Shown piece by piece: positions 1 through 11,648 of a DNA stretch of 64,000 nucleotides; the stretch's first letter is position 1; each line of letters starts with the position of its first letter. Origin of the DNA: Lamellibrachia satsuma (taxonomy: Eukaryota > Annelida > Polychaeta > Sabellida > Siboglinidae); contig BSQZ01000038.1 of NCBI GenBank assembly GCA_033239005.1, positions 3,342,501 through 3,406,500 of the forward strand. The letters run 5' to 3'. The notes under the pieces were generated by a model. The model was not told the DNA's origin. It ran no database searches and was given only the letters and a program-made list of their open reading frames with translations. The position numbers and the translations under genes are program-made.

Positions 1-641
1 GAACACTCGGAACAAAAGGTAAATTAGAATTAGATGATCGACGCTGTGTAGGTGTGCAGATGTGTGAGCAGTGAATTTAAATATGCTGGTTGCTTGGATG
101 AAAATGTTTGATAGGTACTTGTACAAATCTTGAAATTAATACGATATCGGACAGGCTCAGCCAATGCAATGATCTAAGAAGTGGTACTGATAGAGAGAAA
201 CGAGGAGACGGGTAATTACCCTTGCCAAAATAAATGTGCACTTGTTGAAGTTTCAAGATGCCCTTGAGAGCAATATTGTGATAAAGGGAATTGCAATAGT
301 CAAATCTACGGTAACAATGTGCGTGTGTGCGAGTGTGTGTGCGAGTGTGCGTGCGTGTGTGTGTGCCTACACAAACAATGGATGAGGTTATGGTGGTTTA
401 GTTCACACAATATAAATACATGGCCGGAGTTCACAATGAATTAATGTTTATTTACACCAACACATTTTCACGTATTTATCATTGGCAATGCGATACGCGA
501 AGTAAATTTCCTCTCACGCTAGACCAAAAATCGGACATTAAAAATTCATGATAAATTAATGTCCATTTTCAAAATTAATTCAAGCTAAATTAAACTACTA
601 CACTAATTCTTCAAGAAAATACCCGGCAATCACATATGCCA
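1..641. other. Left-edge non-coding sequence
   Basis: AT-rich sequence with a short (GT)n-like tract near 320-365. It would lie in the intron downstream of, or the 3' region of, the SLC43-like gene. I see no supported exon here. Confidence 0.4.
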
Positions 642-866
642 CTAAACAGGTGCGTGCGTGAACCTGCCTGACATGCGCGGACCACACAGCCGCTTCCGCC
701 GGATGTACGTGCTGATGGAGTCTGGCAGCTCGCTGTACTCGGAAGGCATGGGCCAGGGTAGCCGAGACCTCGGCAGGAAGGCAATCGTGTTGACGAGCAG
801 CGGTACGATGCTCACGGTGAGGAACATGAAGGACGTCTGGATGTTGAGGCCTGCGTCAGCCGATAC
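642..866 (-). CDS. SLC43: SLC43-family transporter, coding exon 5 (last in window)
   Basis: The exon encodes a hydrophobic stretch (TSFMFLTVSIVPLLVNTIAF) followed by the cytoplasmic motif LPRSRLPWPMPSEYSE, which matches the LPR..IPYPLP.NYSY segment of SLC43 transporters. The acceptor AG lies just beyond 866 and the exon starts in phase 0, which continues the phase-0 end of the 1,496-1,665 exon with the spacing expected for the family (IK, 13 residues, then the helix). The frame stays open to a TAG at 642-644. A weak donor (GTTCAC) would instead end the exon at 664, so the left boundary is uncertain. The C-terminal half of the roughly 500-residue family protein must lie left of the window. SLC43 proteins are major-facilitator carriers of neutral amino acids or nucleobases; the substrate cannot be told here. 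Confidence 0.75.
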   Translation of the reverse strand, partial: VSADAGLNIQTSFMFLTVSIVPLLVNTIAFLPRSRLPWPMPSEYSELPDSISTYIRRKRLCGPRMSGRFTHAPV

Positions 867-1495
867 CTTCACTCCAACACAATATCGTTTCATTATTGAG
901 CAGTTTAGCCAATCGCGAATGAGGTTCGGTGATGTTCAAATCTAGATTGTGTTAATAGTTTACGTAATATACAAAGTCGGTTTAGCTTTCGGTTCAGCTT
1001 TCGAATTAGCTTTCGCTATATAGTATTTCATGCCCGTCCTCGGAATCCCCGGCTGATCGTGAAGCTCGAACCTCCCTGTTTCCAACTGTCACCACTCCGT
1101 TTTGTGTAGGCGTTCCCATGAAGCTCAAGCAGCCAATCAGCGGCGTCATTGCCAAGATGCTACACTAAAACTTTTTGGCTGATTTAACGTTTCAGTCTGA
1201 CTGTTGCGTCAACGTAATCCAATTTAAAGTTAATTCAAATTGCATCCTAAAAATATTACAGTTCACTCTTATTTTATGAATTAACCAAATTCCCGGATGA
1301 CATAGTGATTAGCTAATTATCCATACCCCCAGAATCTGTAACAATTAGAAGTACACTATGCATACAGACGATGATGTGCCACACACGCACGCACGCCCGC
1401 ACGCAGGCAAGCGCGCACGCACACCCGACCCGCACGCACACCCACACCCGCACGCCCGCACGCACACCCACCCACCCACGCACGCACACACTCAC
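867..1495. other. SLC43 intron 4
   Basis: Intron between the exons at 1,496-1,665 and 642-866. It holds only AT-rich unique sequence plus a (CACG)/(CACC)-type tract at about 1,380-1,490 abutting the donor. Periodic His-Thr or Cys-Val readings over this tract are microsatellite artefacts. Confidence 0.5.
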
Positions 1496-1665
1496 CTTGA
1501 TGACGACGATGACGTAGGCGCTCGCCTGGTGAACACCGAGGAAACACAACAGCACCGTGTTCCGCCAGGTGGCGAAGTAATTGGAGATCTGTAGGTTGGT
1601 GAGCAGGATGAGGGACCCTCCAGCGCCCAGCAGACACCAGCCGGGGTAGAGCAGCCACGACACAC
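1496..1665 (-). CDS. SLC43: SLC43-family transporter, coding exon 4
   Basis: This 170-nt exon is bounded by a CAG acceptor and an AAG/GTGAGT donor. It begins with two bases completing a glycine codon and ends in phase 0. The peptide contains two membrane segments (SWLLYPGWCLLGAGGSLILL and the region ending VIVVIK) joined by TNLQISNYF, the counterpart of the SLC43 signature (F/L)(I/L)TN(L/M)QI.NLF. The residues after it diverge from the usual GKHRST..LYNGAFDSSSA block, so the loop is less conserved than in vertebrates. The downstream intron starts in a (CACG)-rich tract. Confidence 0.8.
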
Positions 1666-1687
1666 CTGTCACACACACGACTGTACT

Positions 1688-1796
1688 CACTGGCCTATCT
1701 AGGATCTTGCAAAGGGAGCCCAAAGGAAGGGGGTGTAGGGAGCAATTATATTATTAAATATATATTTCACCCATTAGTTTACCATGTAGTGGCGCA
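1688..1796. mobile_element. Degenerate hAT-type MITE relative
   Basis: Two blocks are shared with the better preserved 146-bp MITE at 60,788-60,933: GGC(C/G)TATCTAG(G/A)ATCT near the left end and CCATTAGTTTACCATG in the interior. The ends are eroded, so the boundaries are approximate. It sits just beyond the acceptor side of SLC43 exon 4. Confidence 0.4.
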
Positions 1797-1926
1797 CGAT
1801 ATCGATTTCAAGATTATTGAACCTTTTCGTTTTGATGCACCTCTAAACAGTTGCACCGAACATTCATAGCACAGGAGTACAATTATACATTATTGGGATG
1901 GAACCGTAAAGACAGAGAAACAATAG

Positions 1927-2018
1927 CACACACACACACACGCACACACGCACGCACGCTCGCACGCACGCACACACACGCACATACGCACGCACATACG
2001 CACGCACGCTCGCAGACA
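1927..2018. repeat. (CA)/(CACG) microsatellite
   Basis: Alternating CACA and CACG/CGCA units within SLC43 intron 3. This is one of several CACG-type tracts in the window (1,380-1,490; 13,750-13,800; 15,285-15,410; 18,264-18,324; 43,800-43,850). Confidence 0.9.
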
Positions 2019-2679
2019 CAAACATTTTAAACTCACGACCCTTAGGAAAATCAAAGATCAAGTGTATATTATACACATCTTAGCACACTATAATTTGTTT
2101 TCTAACTGTTGTTTCTTATATGGAATATGTACATGTTTGTGGATCTTGAATCCTAATGAAGGTCGTAATAATAATTAACTATACGTTGGATAATATTTGG
2201 GGAAATATTAAATCGACATGTATTATTATAGATAACAGTAGGCCTGTGCATTTTGTAAATTATACAATACCACAATATCGACTGTTTGTTATGTCAACGT
2301 GAAAGGGAATTTATATACAGCAAGTAGAGTGCGATAAAAATATAAATTGTATTCCTCTTGTAATTAGGTGTGCCTACACTGTGGATGGCGCACGCTGCAC
2401 AACGAGAACACAGAATGACAATGAGTTCATATCCCATTAATGCGCACTCTGTGATACTTTAGATTGATCAATTGAAGTGCAGTTTAGGCCCTGTATTCCA
2501 TCACATATAATCGGCAGGATAATGTCAGACTGCCTGTGTCATCGTACTTTACAAAATATTCAACTGCATTTTTTTAAAGTTATAAAATTGGTAACAAAAC
2601 TGCATCTGGTTTGTAGAATAAAATAAAACAAACGCACTTATTAATTTTTAAGAGGGAGCAATAGCAAGGGTTACCAGCC

Positions 2680-2919
<240 letters not shown>

Positions 2920-3504
2920 GGCAGGAAGTAGATCGTGAAACCAGACAAGATCATGCACAGTTCGCCCAGTTTAGTCATTTCAACATCAAGCCACTACGTC
3001 ATCCAATCTACTTCGGCAATCAACCCGCAAGTTGAGCGTTACGTGAGTAAATGAGCGCTTCATTCAGCGCCGTCTCATTAAATGTAAGTCTCGTGTTACA
3101 ACGTGTCTTCTGCACCTTGCAAATAGCCTTCCACCAACCATACAACACTTACACTGCGCAGCATAAGAAGTGAACATCGTCGCCTCATCCCACGCACAGA
3201 TACTTCGTCTCTTGTAACCTTCAATTAACGCGTGGAAACGCCTTGCTTCAACAACCAGCTTCCTCGGTCAGCAAACAATGTTGTGCATTGTAAACACATC
3301 GGTAGTACTAACTAATAGACACAATACGTTACCTCACTCAGAGGTTACATATTGTCCGACATATTCCAATCACCCAATGATCATGGCCTTGTATTCAACA
3401 TACAGCTACAGCCACATGAGAACCACAACAATGGTTAATCATGTGATGATAAACCAGAGAACACAGTAATACGGACAGCGACAGCGATGACGACAATATT
3501 TTAC

Positions 3505-3551
3505 CTGGGGTCGCGAATGTCAGGAGAAACGTGGCGCTCGTAAACAGGAAG
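3505..3551 (-). CDS. SLC43: SLC43-family transporter, coding exon 3 (47-nt micro-exon)
   Basis: A 47-nt exon lies between a CCACAG acceptor and a CAG/GTAAAA donor. It encodes FLFTSATFLLTFATP, a membrane helix. Phase is decisive: exon 2 ends AT, and the first base here (C) completes an Ile codon; the last base (G) joins the first two bases of exon 4 to make Gly. The joined peptide matches the third membrane segment of SLC43 proteins, between the FDRFGT-like loop and the TN(L/M)QI segment. The exon is too short for most gene finders. Confidence 0.75.
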
Positions 3552-3945
3552 CTGTGGACAAAACAGTATCCATTACAAATGTATAGTAATTAGGTAATTA
3601 ATGTAATTACATTCATTGTGTGCATAATAATAATAAATTATTCTTGATTATCGCAAGAGGTTTTAGACTGCACGTATAAATTCGGTACAGGCAGGTATGC
3701 GGCTAAATTCATATGTATTTATGTACATCACATGTATATACATACATGCATACATGCATACATACATACATACATACATACATACATACATACATACATA
3801 CATACATGCATACATACATACATAAATGCATAATACAAGCACAATTCACACAAGCATGCACGCACGCACGTACACGTACACGCCCACACGCCCGCAACAC
3901 CTCCACACATTTCAATACGTTGGCGAGTGCAACGCGAGCACGTAC
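3552..3945. repeat. SLC43 intron 2 with (CATA)n tract
   Basis: The intron contains a (CATA)n/(TACA)n tetranucleotide tract at about 3,733-3,823 followed by CACG-type repeats at about 3,856-3,895. The rest is AT-rich unique sequence. Confidence 0.85.
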
Positions 3946-4159
3946 ATGGCAACGAGACGTAGCTTGAGGGTACCGCACAGGTCGAACGCCAGGCCGAGAG
4001 GATAGGACAGCAGGCCCGATACAGACACTGCCACGGCATACACCCTCCACAGGGCAATACGCTGAGCCGGACAGGTACTGCCATCTGTCATCAAGTCCGT
4101 GCTAGGCAATGACGTGGATGACGTCACACCGACGAGTCCTGTGTGATTATCCCATTGTC
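3946..4159 (-). CDS. SLC43: SLC43-family transporter, coding exon 2
   Basis: A 214-nt exon with acceptor TTTTACAG and a strong donor GTACGT. It begins with two bases that complete a glycine codon left open by exon 1 and ends two bases into an Ile codon. It encodes the rest of the first extracellular loop (a possible N-glycosylation site in DNHT) and the second membrane segment followed by SYPLGLAFDLCGTLKLRL, matching the family pattern (F/L)PLG..(F/M)D.(F/Y)GT...RL, which is the MFS A-like loop after helix 2. Downstream, the intron runs into (GCAC) and (CATA) tracts. Confidence 0.8.
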
Positions 4160-4282
4160 CTGTAAAATCGTAATTTTAAATATGTATACTCAGTGTCAAA
4201 ACAAACTTACCACTTTTATGTTACGCATACTTATGTATTTGCACTATGTGGGTGGGGTTTTGACATGAATTTGTTGGTGTAG

Positions 4283-5690
4283 GAAAGGATCGAGGAACAA
4301 GCCAGAAAATTACAGACCAGTGAGTTTAACATCAGTTGTATGCAAATTACTCGAAACATTAATTAGAGACCACATGGTGGAATTCCTTGTAAAACATAAA
4401 TTAATAAATACATCTCAACATGGGTTCCTAAAAGCAAGGTCATGTCTAACTAATCTCTTATGTTTTTTTGAAGAAATTACAAAGTGGGTAGATGACGGGG
4501 CACCAGTGGATGTTGTCTACTTAGATTTTCAGAAAGCTTTCGATAAAGTGCCACATCAAAGATTGTTACTTAAACTAAAAGCCCATGGCACATGTACTGA
4601 CGTAATCAACCGGATAGAAAAGTGGCTTACACACAGAAAACAGAGAGAAATAGCAGATGGTGAGATTTCAAACTGGAAATCTGTTTTCAGTGGGGTACCA
4701 CAGGGATCAATATTAGGCCCTATATTGTTTTTAATATATATAAATGATTTGGAAGATGACATATCTAGCAAAGTACTCAAATTTGCAGATGACACAAAAG
4801 TATTCAGAAAGGTTACTAATGATACAGATAAACAAAGTTTACAGGATGATCTAGATACATTAGTTAAATGGTCAGAAAAATGGCAAATGTTATTAAATTT
4901 TGGGAAGTGTAAATGTATACACAGAGGGCATGGAAACATGGACGATGGATATAAAATGGGGGATGCTTTACTAGGTAGAACCACACAAGAAAAGGACTTA
5001 GAAGTAACATTTAGTGCTGACATGAAAGTTTCAGAGCAATGTGGGATTGCTGCTTCGAAAGGAAATAAAATTCTAGGGCTAATTAGGAGAACTATCACGT
5101 ATAAGGAGAAACAGCTAATTGTACCCCTGTACAAAGCAATAGTTAGACCACATTTGGAATATTGTATTCAAGCATGGAGGTCATATCGTAAGAAGGACAT
5201 AGACAAGCTAGAAAGAATACAAAGAAGAGCAACTAAAATTATTCCAGAATTGAGATTCCTTAGTTACGAAAGTCGCTTATTACAATGTGGTTTGACAACA
5301 CTAGAGACCAGGAGACTAAGAGAAGACCAAATAGAAGTGTTTAAAATAGTGAACGGTTATGAGGATGTTGACAGGAATTTGTTCTTAAAATTTAAAGACG
5401 GCAGTAGAACCAGAGGACACAAGGCAGCTTTAGTTAAGGAGCAGTGTAGGTTGGACATGAGAAAGTACTCTTTCTCACAGAGGGTGATAAATGAATGGAA
5501 CAAACTGCCAAATGATTGTGTTAATGCTAGTAGTGTGAATATGTTTAAAAATAGAATTGACAGATATTTGATAAGGGTGGGCTACACAAAGTTGAGAAAA
5601 TTGTTGGACTCTCGATAATCCAATGACTTCCTTGTCCACTTGCCATCAGAAACTTGTTAAATCTTGTTAAAAGGTTGCTTGGCAACCCGT
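4283..5690 (+). mobile_element. CR1-type LINE, 5'-truncated, in SLC43 intron 1 (antisense to the gene)
   Basis: The fragment starts inside the reverse transcriptase (GSRNKPENYRPVSLTSV) and stays open to the stop at 5,616-5,618. Visible RT motifs: QHGFLKARSCLTN, VYLDFQKAFDKVPHQ, GVPQGSILGPILFLIYINDL and LKFADDTK, then the CR1 C-terminal domain (RPHLEYCIQAWR, RIQRRATKIIPELR, SQRVINEWNKLP). After the stop, the 3' UTR (CGATAATCCAATGACTTCC, then CCACTTGCCATC) matches the other CR1 copies and ends in two CTTGTTAAA units near 5,650-5,680. It is divergent from the copies at 36.7 and 46.1 kb, so it belongs to an older subfamily, yet keeps more than 430 open codons. 5' truncation is typical of LINE insertion. 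Confidence 0.95.
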
Positions 5691-5938
5691 TAATCTGTCA
5701 CGCGTGACCATGACATGTTTCAGTTGGTTTGCTGATGGCCAAGTGGCAATAATCTAATTGTGGTGATAGTTAATTAGTCATAATTGTGGTTATAGTTAGT
5801 TAGTCATAGAATGCGGGCGATTGCAAGGATATAGTACAGTGATATATCCTTGCAAGTTGAGGTATATATAGCCTTGATAATGCCAATACAAGGACACCTT
5901 ATAACTGTATCTAAGATTCGAAATGCCTTGAAAATCAA

Positions 5939-6290
5939 GTGATGAACCACGCTCTCGGCTCTCGTTGCCGTGACTGCTCTTATCAAGAAATATCAAGTTT
6001 AGCCAGTAGGCGTAACGACATGCAGTTAGAAAAGGACAGGCCACGATCCGGGCGACCGCCAGTCACCGACCATCGGCAAGATCGACTCGTCTTCACCAGT
6101 GAACTGCGGGACATGTTTCGTACAGTGAACCACACAGCTGCTGCAACAACTGGCGAATCTGCGAGGCATGCGACGTAGATGCGTAGTCTATATCACAGCC
6201 CACGGCGACTACACACATTATTGAAATGTGACATCGCACAATCGCCTTGCAAGACTTATGGCTGTCCAACGCAGTAATCGTTATTCTTTC
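5939..6290 (+). pseudogene. Tc1-like transposase N-terminal relic
   Basis: The reading contains DRPRSGRPPVTDHRQDRLV, the typical linker between the two helix-turn-helix motifs of Tc1/mariner transposases, followed by a diverged second DNA-binding region to about 6,178 and further similarity in another frame (RRPYHSP-like) to about 6,250. There is no catalytic DDE part, and stops and frameshifts show it is dead. It lies in SLC43 intron 1. Confidence 0.65.
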
Positions 6291-6676
6291 TACTGATCTA
6301 ACGTCCGATTTCCGTATATAAAATGTCAGTCTTTCAATACCAATAATTTTTTTTAAAATTATTTATGTAGCAGAACGTTATAATAGTGGTGAGTTTCTTT
6401 TGACGCTGGGAATAGTACAGGAACCGCAGTAACGGCATTTGTAGAGTCAAGATTCAAAATATATTCATTTGACCCACATTGTTTACAACCAATATATATA
6501 ATTATTTGTCTTATCTAATCTACACAATCCTTTTACCATCGCTACTACGTGTCTTTTAGTTCTACTATACCTTCCTTATGATTGACGAAAATATATATTC
6601 ATATATTTTATTCTCAACCGCAATCTGTAATAAGAACACTGTCTCCTATTAAGCTCCGGGTATGCATACAATGTTC

Positions 6677-6990
6677 TTTGAAGTGTAGTCACAGCTAGGG
6701 TATCTTAGTTTGAAGTGTAGTCACAGCTAGGGTAACTTAGTTTGAAGTGTAGTCACAGTTAGGGTATCTTAGTTTGAAGTGTAGTCACAGCTAAGGTATC
6801 TTAGTTTGAAGTGTAGTCACAGGTAGGGTATTTTAGTTTGAAGTGTAGTCACAGCTAAGGTATCTTAGTTTGAAATGTAGTCACAGCTAGGGTATCTTAG
6901 TTTGAAGTGTAGTCACAGCTAGGGTATCTTAGTTTGAAGTGTAGTCACAGCTAGGGTATCTTAGTTTGAAGTGTAGTCACAGCTAGAGTA
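6677..6990. repeat. 32-bp minisatellite, about 9.8 copies
   Basis: The unit begins TTTGAAGTGTAGTCACAGCT and continues AGGGTATCTTAG; copies differ by one or two bases (GCTAGGG, GCTAAGG, GGTAGGG). It is the first of three unrelated tandem arrays in SLC43 intron 1. Confidence 0.95.
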
Positions 6991-7582
6991 GAGGAGTTGT
7001 TTTTTTCTTATTCTTTCCAGCTGATCTGATTTTTCTTATTATATGGCTTGAATGCATTGCACTAAATGAGGATTAATGCAGTTTTATGCAGCGATACGAT
7101 TAGCTTTTTCGTCATAAAAAGTTATATTTCTCGTAGATAATCGCACCATATAATTTCGCAATCATAACTGCTCTAACACAAAACATGTCGGCAGTAAGTG
7201 TGATTCTTGAAACCTTTTATTTCCTTTGATGGGTGTACGCATATTACAACGTTTCTTTCATGTAATGGGTTCATGAAGGTCTTTATGTGGAATGACAACG
7301 CAGGAAATGTATGCCTATGCGTTATTTGGATAAGCCTGTGACAATGCATAGTTTAGTTTCGTAGACACGATTTGTAACGCAACAGCGCAGTAAGGTTAAT
7401 TAGGCGAACAGCGGTAGCGAGAATATGGCCGGATTACTAGCGCGCGCAGCAGGATATTACGTAATAAATTGACGCTATATAAAGAAGCTGCAGAGTTCAT
7501 TTTGGTCTCACTGATTCTCAATCTCGATTGCAATCACGTGAAATCTTGATTGTTGGTTCGCCATATCTTCAAAATTACGAAT

Positions 7583-8412
7583 GTTACTTGTTGTTACTAC
7601 TTGTTGTTACTACTTGTTGTTACTACTTGTTGTTACTACTTGTTGTTACTTCTTGTTGTTACTACTTGTTGTTACTTCTTGTTGTTACTACCTGTTGTTA
7701 CTACATGTTGTTACTACCTGTTGTTACTACATGTTGTTACTACTTGTTGTTACTACTTGTTGTTACTACTTGTTGTTAATTCTTGTTGTTACTACTTGTT
7801 GTCAGTACTTGTTGTCACTACTTGTTGTTACTACTTGTTGTTACTACTTGTTGCTACTACTTGTTGTTACTTCTTGGTGTTACTACTTGTTGTTACTACC
7901 TGTTGTTACTACCTGTTGTTACTACTTGTTGTTATTACTTGTTGTCACTTCTTGTTGTTACTACTTGTTATTACTACTTGTTGTTACTTCTTGTTGTTAG
8001 TACTTGTTGTTACTTCTTGTTGTTACTTCTTGTTGTTACTACTTTTTGTTACTACTTGTTGTTACTACTTGTTGTTACTTCTTGTTGTTACTACCTGTTG
8101 TTACTACCTGTTGTTACTACCTGTTGATACTACCTGTTGTTACTACTTGTTGTTACTACTTGTTGATACTACTTGTTGTTGCTACCTGTTGTTACTACTT
8201 GTTGTTACTACTTGTTGTTACTACCTGTTGTTACTTCTTGTTGTTACTACTTGTTGTTACTACTTGTTGTTACTTCTTGTTGTTACTACTTATTGTTACT
8301 ACTTGTTGTTACTTCTTGTTGTTACTATTTGTTGTTACTTTTTGTTGTTACTACTTGTTGTTACTACTTGTTGTTGCTACTTGTTACTACTACTTGTTGT
8401 TAATAGTTGTTG
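7583..8412. repeat. 13-bp minisatellite (TTGTTGTTACTAC)n, about 64 copies
   Basis: An array of about 830 bp with unit TTGTTGTTACTAC and variants (TACTTC, TACTACC). Because 13 is not a multiple of three, every frame of the plus strand reads through the same 13-residue Leu/Val/Cys/Tyr period. These readings are artefacts of composition. Confidence 0.97.
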
Positions 8413-8647
8413 GAATTAATAGGACGGTTAATTGCTTACGTGTGTTAGTAACGATTATTTCAAAGCATTGTTTTTAACCCCACCCTTCCCCCTTTACCAA
8501 ACAGTAAATTAGTCAGTCACAGTTGGCTTAACTTACTATGAAGTAACCCTGTGTGGACTGTCCCACAGGTTTGTATGACACCTTAATGTATTTGAAAATT
8601 ATAAATCACCAATGGTACAAAGGTTTTATCCTCATAACGTAATATTC

Positions 8648-8822
8648 AGTAGCGTACACAGGGATTTTAGGGCGGTAGATGTACGTCTGCGGAGTGACCC
8701 CACCGATACAGTGTGATTATAAACTGTGTTGGAAATGGGGGGGTCTGGGGGTTCAGGACAAACCGTAAGGCACGATGGACCTCCCGTGAGAAATAACAAT
8801 GTAAGCTTCGGGGGTCCACATT
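8648..8822. mobile_element. Possible MITE (CAGTAGCGTACAC... left end)
   Basis: CAGTAGCGTACACAGGGATT followed by G-rich sequence resembles the left ends of short hAT-like elements of invertebrates, and the G-run interior (GGGGGGGTCTGGGGG) is typical of them. I could not identify a convincing matching right terminal repeat or target duplication. Confidence 0.35.
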
Positions 8823-9232
8823 TTATCATTGTACTGATGTAATTACTCTTCCGCTGTTGCGCCTGTTGCTGCGTGTGACGCTACTCTGGTTTGTCTCTGC
8901 TAGAACTCAACGACTTTCGCAGAACTCGACGGTTTTCGCAGAACTCGACAGTTTTCGCAGGACTCGACATCATTATGTCGGTAGTTTAGCTGGTTCATTC
9001 AGCTCACTCTATTTTCATTCAGTTAATCTCTGTTAAAAACATCTTAAATCATTGTACACATATCACTGAAGAGCGTTTGTTCTGTGGTTAAGGGCGCCAC
9101 CTGTTGGGTGTCTGCAGTATTGCCACCAATGAGTGTCTAGTTGAGGCACACTTGACCTTCTCAGAATTACAGAACACTGTGTCTGCAAGCGCATTACTCC
9201 AGTAAAAATGGCTTAGACCACAATTTAGACCA

Positions 9233-9290
9233 CACATTTCACTTAGCAGACGCTCTTATCCAGAGCGACTTACAAGTGCGTTTAACCTAA
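9233..9290 (-). repeat. V-SINE-like conserved motif
   Basis: On the minus strand the block reads GTCGCTCTGGATAAGAGCG then TCTGCTAAGTG, very close to the central motif I remember for V-SINEs (GTCGCTTTGGATAAAAGCG then TCTGCTAAATG). I cannot see a clear tRNA-related head, so it may be a SINE fragment or a transposon carrying the same motif. Confidence 0.5.
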
Positions 9291-9547
9291 GTTGGTAAAA
9301 TAACTACAGGTCGCCGCTATGATAGCAAGCAAGTCTTTTTACAAAAACAGGCGCTAATAGTCATTACAATGCATGAAAAGAAGGTTTTGTCGGCGGGGGA
9401 GCGACCAATATTTTTAGGGGATCCCCAAGATTATGAATACTAGCCAGTAGTCATATAGTTAGTACTTGTAGCGGGTGGCTCCCGAAGACATGTAAATATT
9501 AACTGTAGCAATGTTTGTTAGAAGGTGTAATATGTCAGTAAATTGTA

Positions 9548-9732
<185 letters not shown>

Positions 9733-10417
9733 CGATGACATACCGTTATGACACTAATACGTAATACATAATCCAAGAAGGCGTCCAACGTCTGCACAGA
9801 CTGTACAGATTGTGTCAGAATCAGCGGACGACAACTATCGTTTTATTGGCCACAAATCCTCAGTTTCATTGATTTGGAATGTTCCCGGAGACAAACATAG
9901 TATATGACTAATTACGATATCATCTACTGTCATAGTACGTCAACGACATTTCAATGCATCTTGCCTAAATACTGTGCAACGAAATGAGGAACGAGCGTTG
10001 CCTACCCTGGCATTTGCCAGCTTCGTAAATCCCTCTTTGATGTCTCGTTTAAAGGCAAACCGACGACTGACAGGTCTGGAATTGATTTTGTCACTTTGAT
10101 CTGAATATATTGATATTGTCAACGTGCCGTCTAAACACCGTCTGCGGTCTTCGTCCCGATTGGGTAGTAATTTGGTACAGGGTGTTCATGGTGACATTTA
10201 ATTCACGTATTTCAGACAACGGATTTTCAATGTTTCGTTTGATACAACATTATGTAAATAAATATACCAGGACACACAGGAGATGGCACACGGACTGCTG
10301 AAAGGATGTGACCGAACTGCAGGTGGTTTAGCAGGTAATAGGAGAATGATAATAACAAACGACGGTACCAATATAAATTAACGAATAGAGAGCACACACA
10401 GAGGAAGCGAATTGAAT

Positions 10418-11648
10418 TGGCAGTCGGCTTGTGTTATGTGTATTATGGCTACCAGAGGCTCTGTATGGAAGAAGCGTGTAAGAGAGTCAATGTATTCAGA
10501 CACATTGGCAGTCGGCTTGTGTTATGTGTATTATGGCTACCAGAGGCTCTGTATGGAAGAAGCGTGTAAGAGAGTCAATGTATTCAGACAAATTGGCAGT
10601 CGGCTTGTGTTATGTGTATTATGGCTACCAGAGGCTCTGTATGGAAGAAGCGTGTAAGAGAGTCAATGTATTCAGACAAATTGGCAGTCGGCTTGTGTTA
10701 TGTGTATTATGGCCACCAGAGGCTCTGTATGGAAGAAGCGTGTAACAGAGTCAATGTATTCAGACAAATTGGCAGTCGGCTTGTGTTATGTGTATTATGG
10801 CCACCAGAGGCTCTGTATGGAAGAGGCGTGTAACAGAGTCAATGTATTCAGACAAATTGGCAGTCGGCTTGTGTTATGTGTATTACGGCCACCAGAGGCT
10901 CTGTATGGAAGAGGCGTGTAACATAGTCAATGTATTCAGACAAATTGGCAGTCGGCTTGTGTTATGCGTATTACGGCCACCAGAGGCTCTGTATGGAAGA
11001 GGCGTGTAACAGAGTCAATGTATTCAGACAAATTGGCAGTCGGCTTGTGTTATGTGTATTACGGCCACCAGAGGCTCTGTATGGAAGAGGCGTGTAACAG
11101 AGTCAATGTATTCAGACAAATTGGCAGTCGGCTTGTGTTATGTGTATTACGGCCACCAGAGGCTCTGTATGGAAGAGGCGTGTAACAGAGTCAATGTATT
11201 CAGACAAATTGGCAGTCGGCTTGTGTTATGTGTATTACGGCCACCAGAGGCTCCGTATGGAAGAGGCGTGTAACAGAGTCAATGTATTCAGACAAATTGG
11301 CAGTCGGCTTGTGTTATGTGTATTACGGCTACCAGAGGCGCTGTATGGAAGAGGCGTGTAACAGAGTCAATGTATTCAGACAAATTGGCAGTCGGCTTGT
11401 GTTATGTGTATTACGGCTACCAGAGGCTCTGTATGGTAGAGGCGTGTAACAGAGTCAATGTATTCAGACAAATTGGCAGTCGGCTTGTGTTATGTGTACG
11501 ATGGCTACCAGAGGTTCTGTATGGTAGATGCGTGTAACAGAGTCAATGTATTCAGACAAATTTATCAGCTGGCTTGTGTTATGTGCGCGATGGGTACTAG
11601 AGGCTCTATGTGGAAGAGGAGTGTAACAGAGTCAATTTAATCAGACAA
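10418..11648. repeat. 88-bp tandem repeat, about 14 copies
   Basis: The unit begins TGGCAGTCGGCTTGTGTTAT; successive starts are 88 bp apart (for example 10,418 and 10,506). Variants change along the array: left copies have TATTATGGCTACC and GAAGAAGCGTGTAAGAGAG, middle and right copies TATTACGGCCACC and GAAGAGGCGTGTAACAGAG, and the last two are the most diverged. Because 88 leaves a remainder of 1 on division by three, the same roughly 73-residue reading restarts every 88 bp in a rotating frame; I do not regard it as coding. Confidence 0.97.

Noticed and set aside
4556..5134. A 192-codon minus-strand frame opposite the CR1 at 4.3-5.6 kb
   Set aside because: Antisense shadow of the RT coding sequence.
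7470..7510. TATATAAAG as a promoter
   Set aside because: A TATA-like word with no gene downstream except the 13-bp array, in AT-rich DNA; not enough to support a call.
7583..8412. A 289-codon Leu/Val/Cys/Tyr-rich membrane-like protein
   Set aside because: It is the translation of a 13-bp repeat, equally open in all three plus frames.
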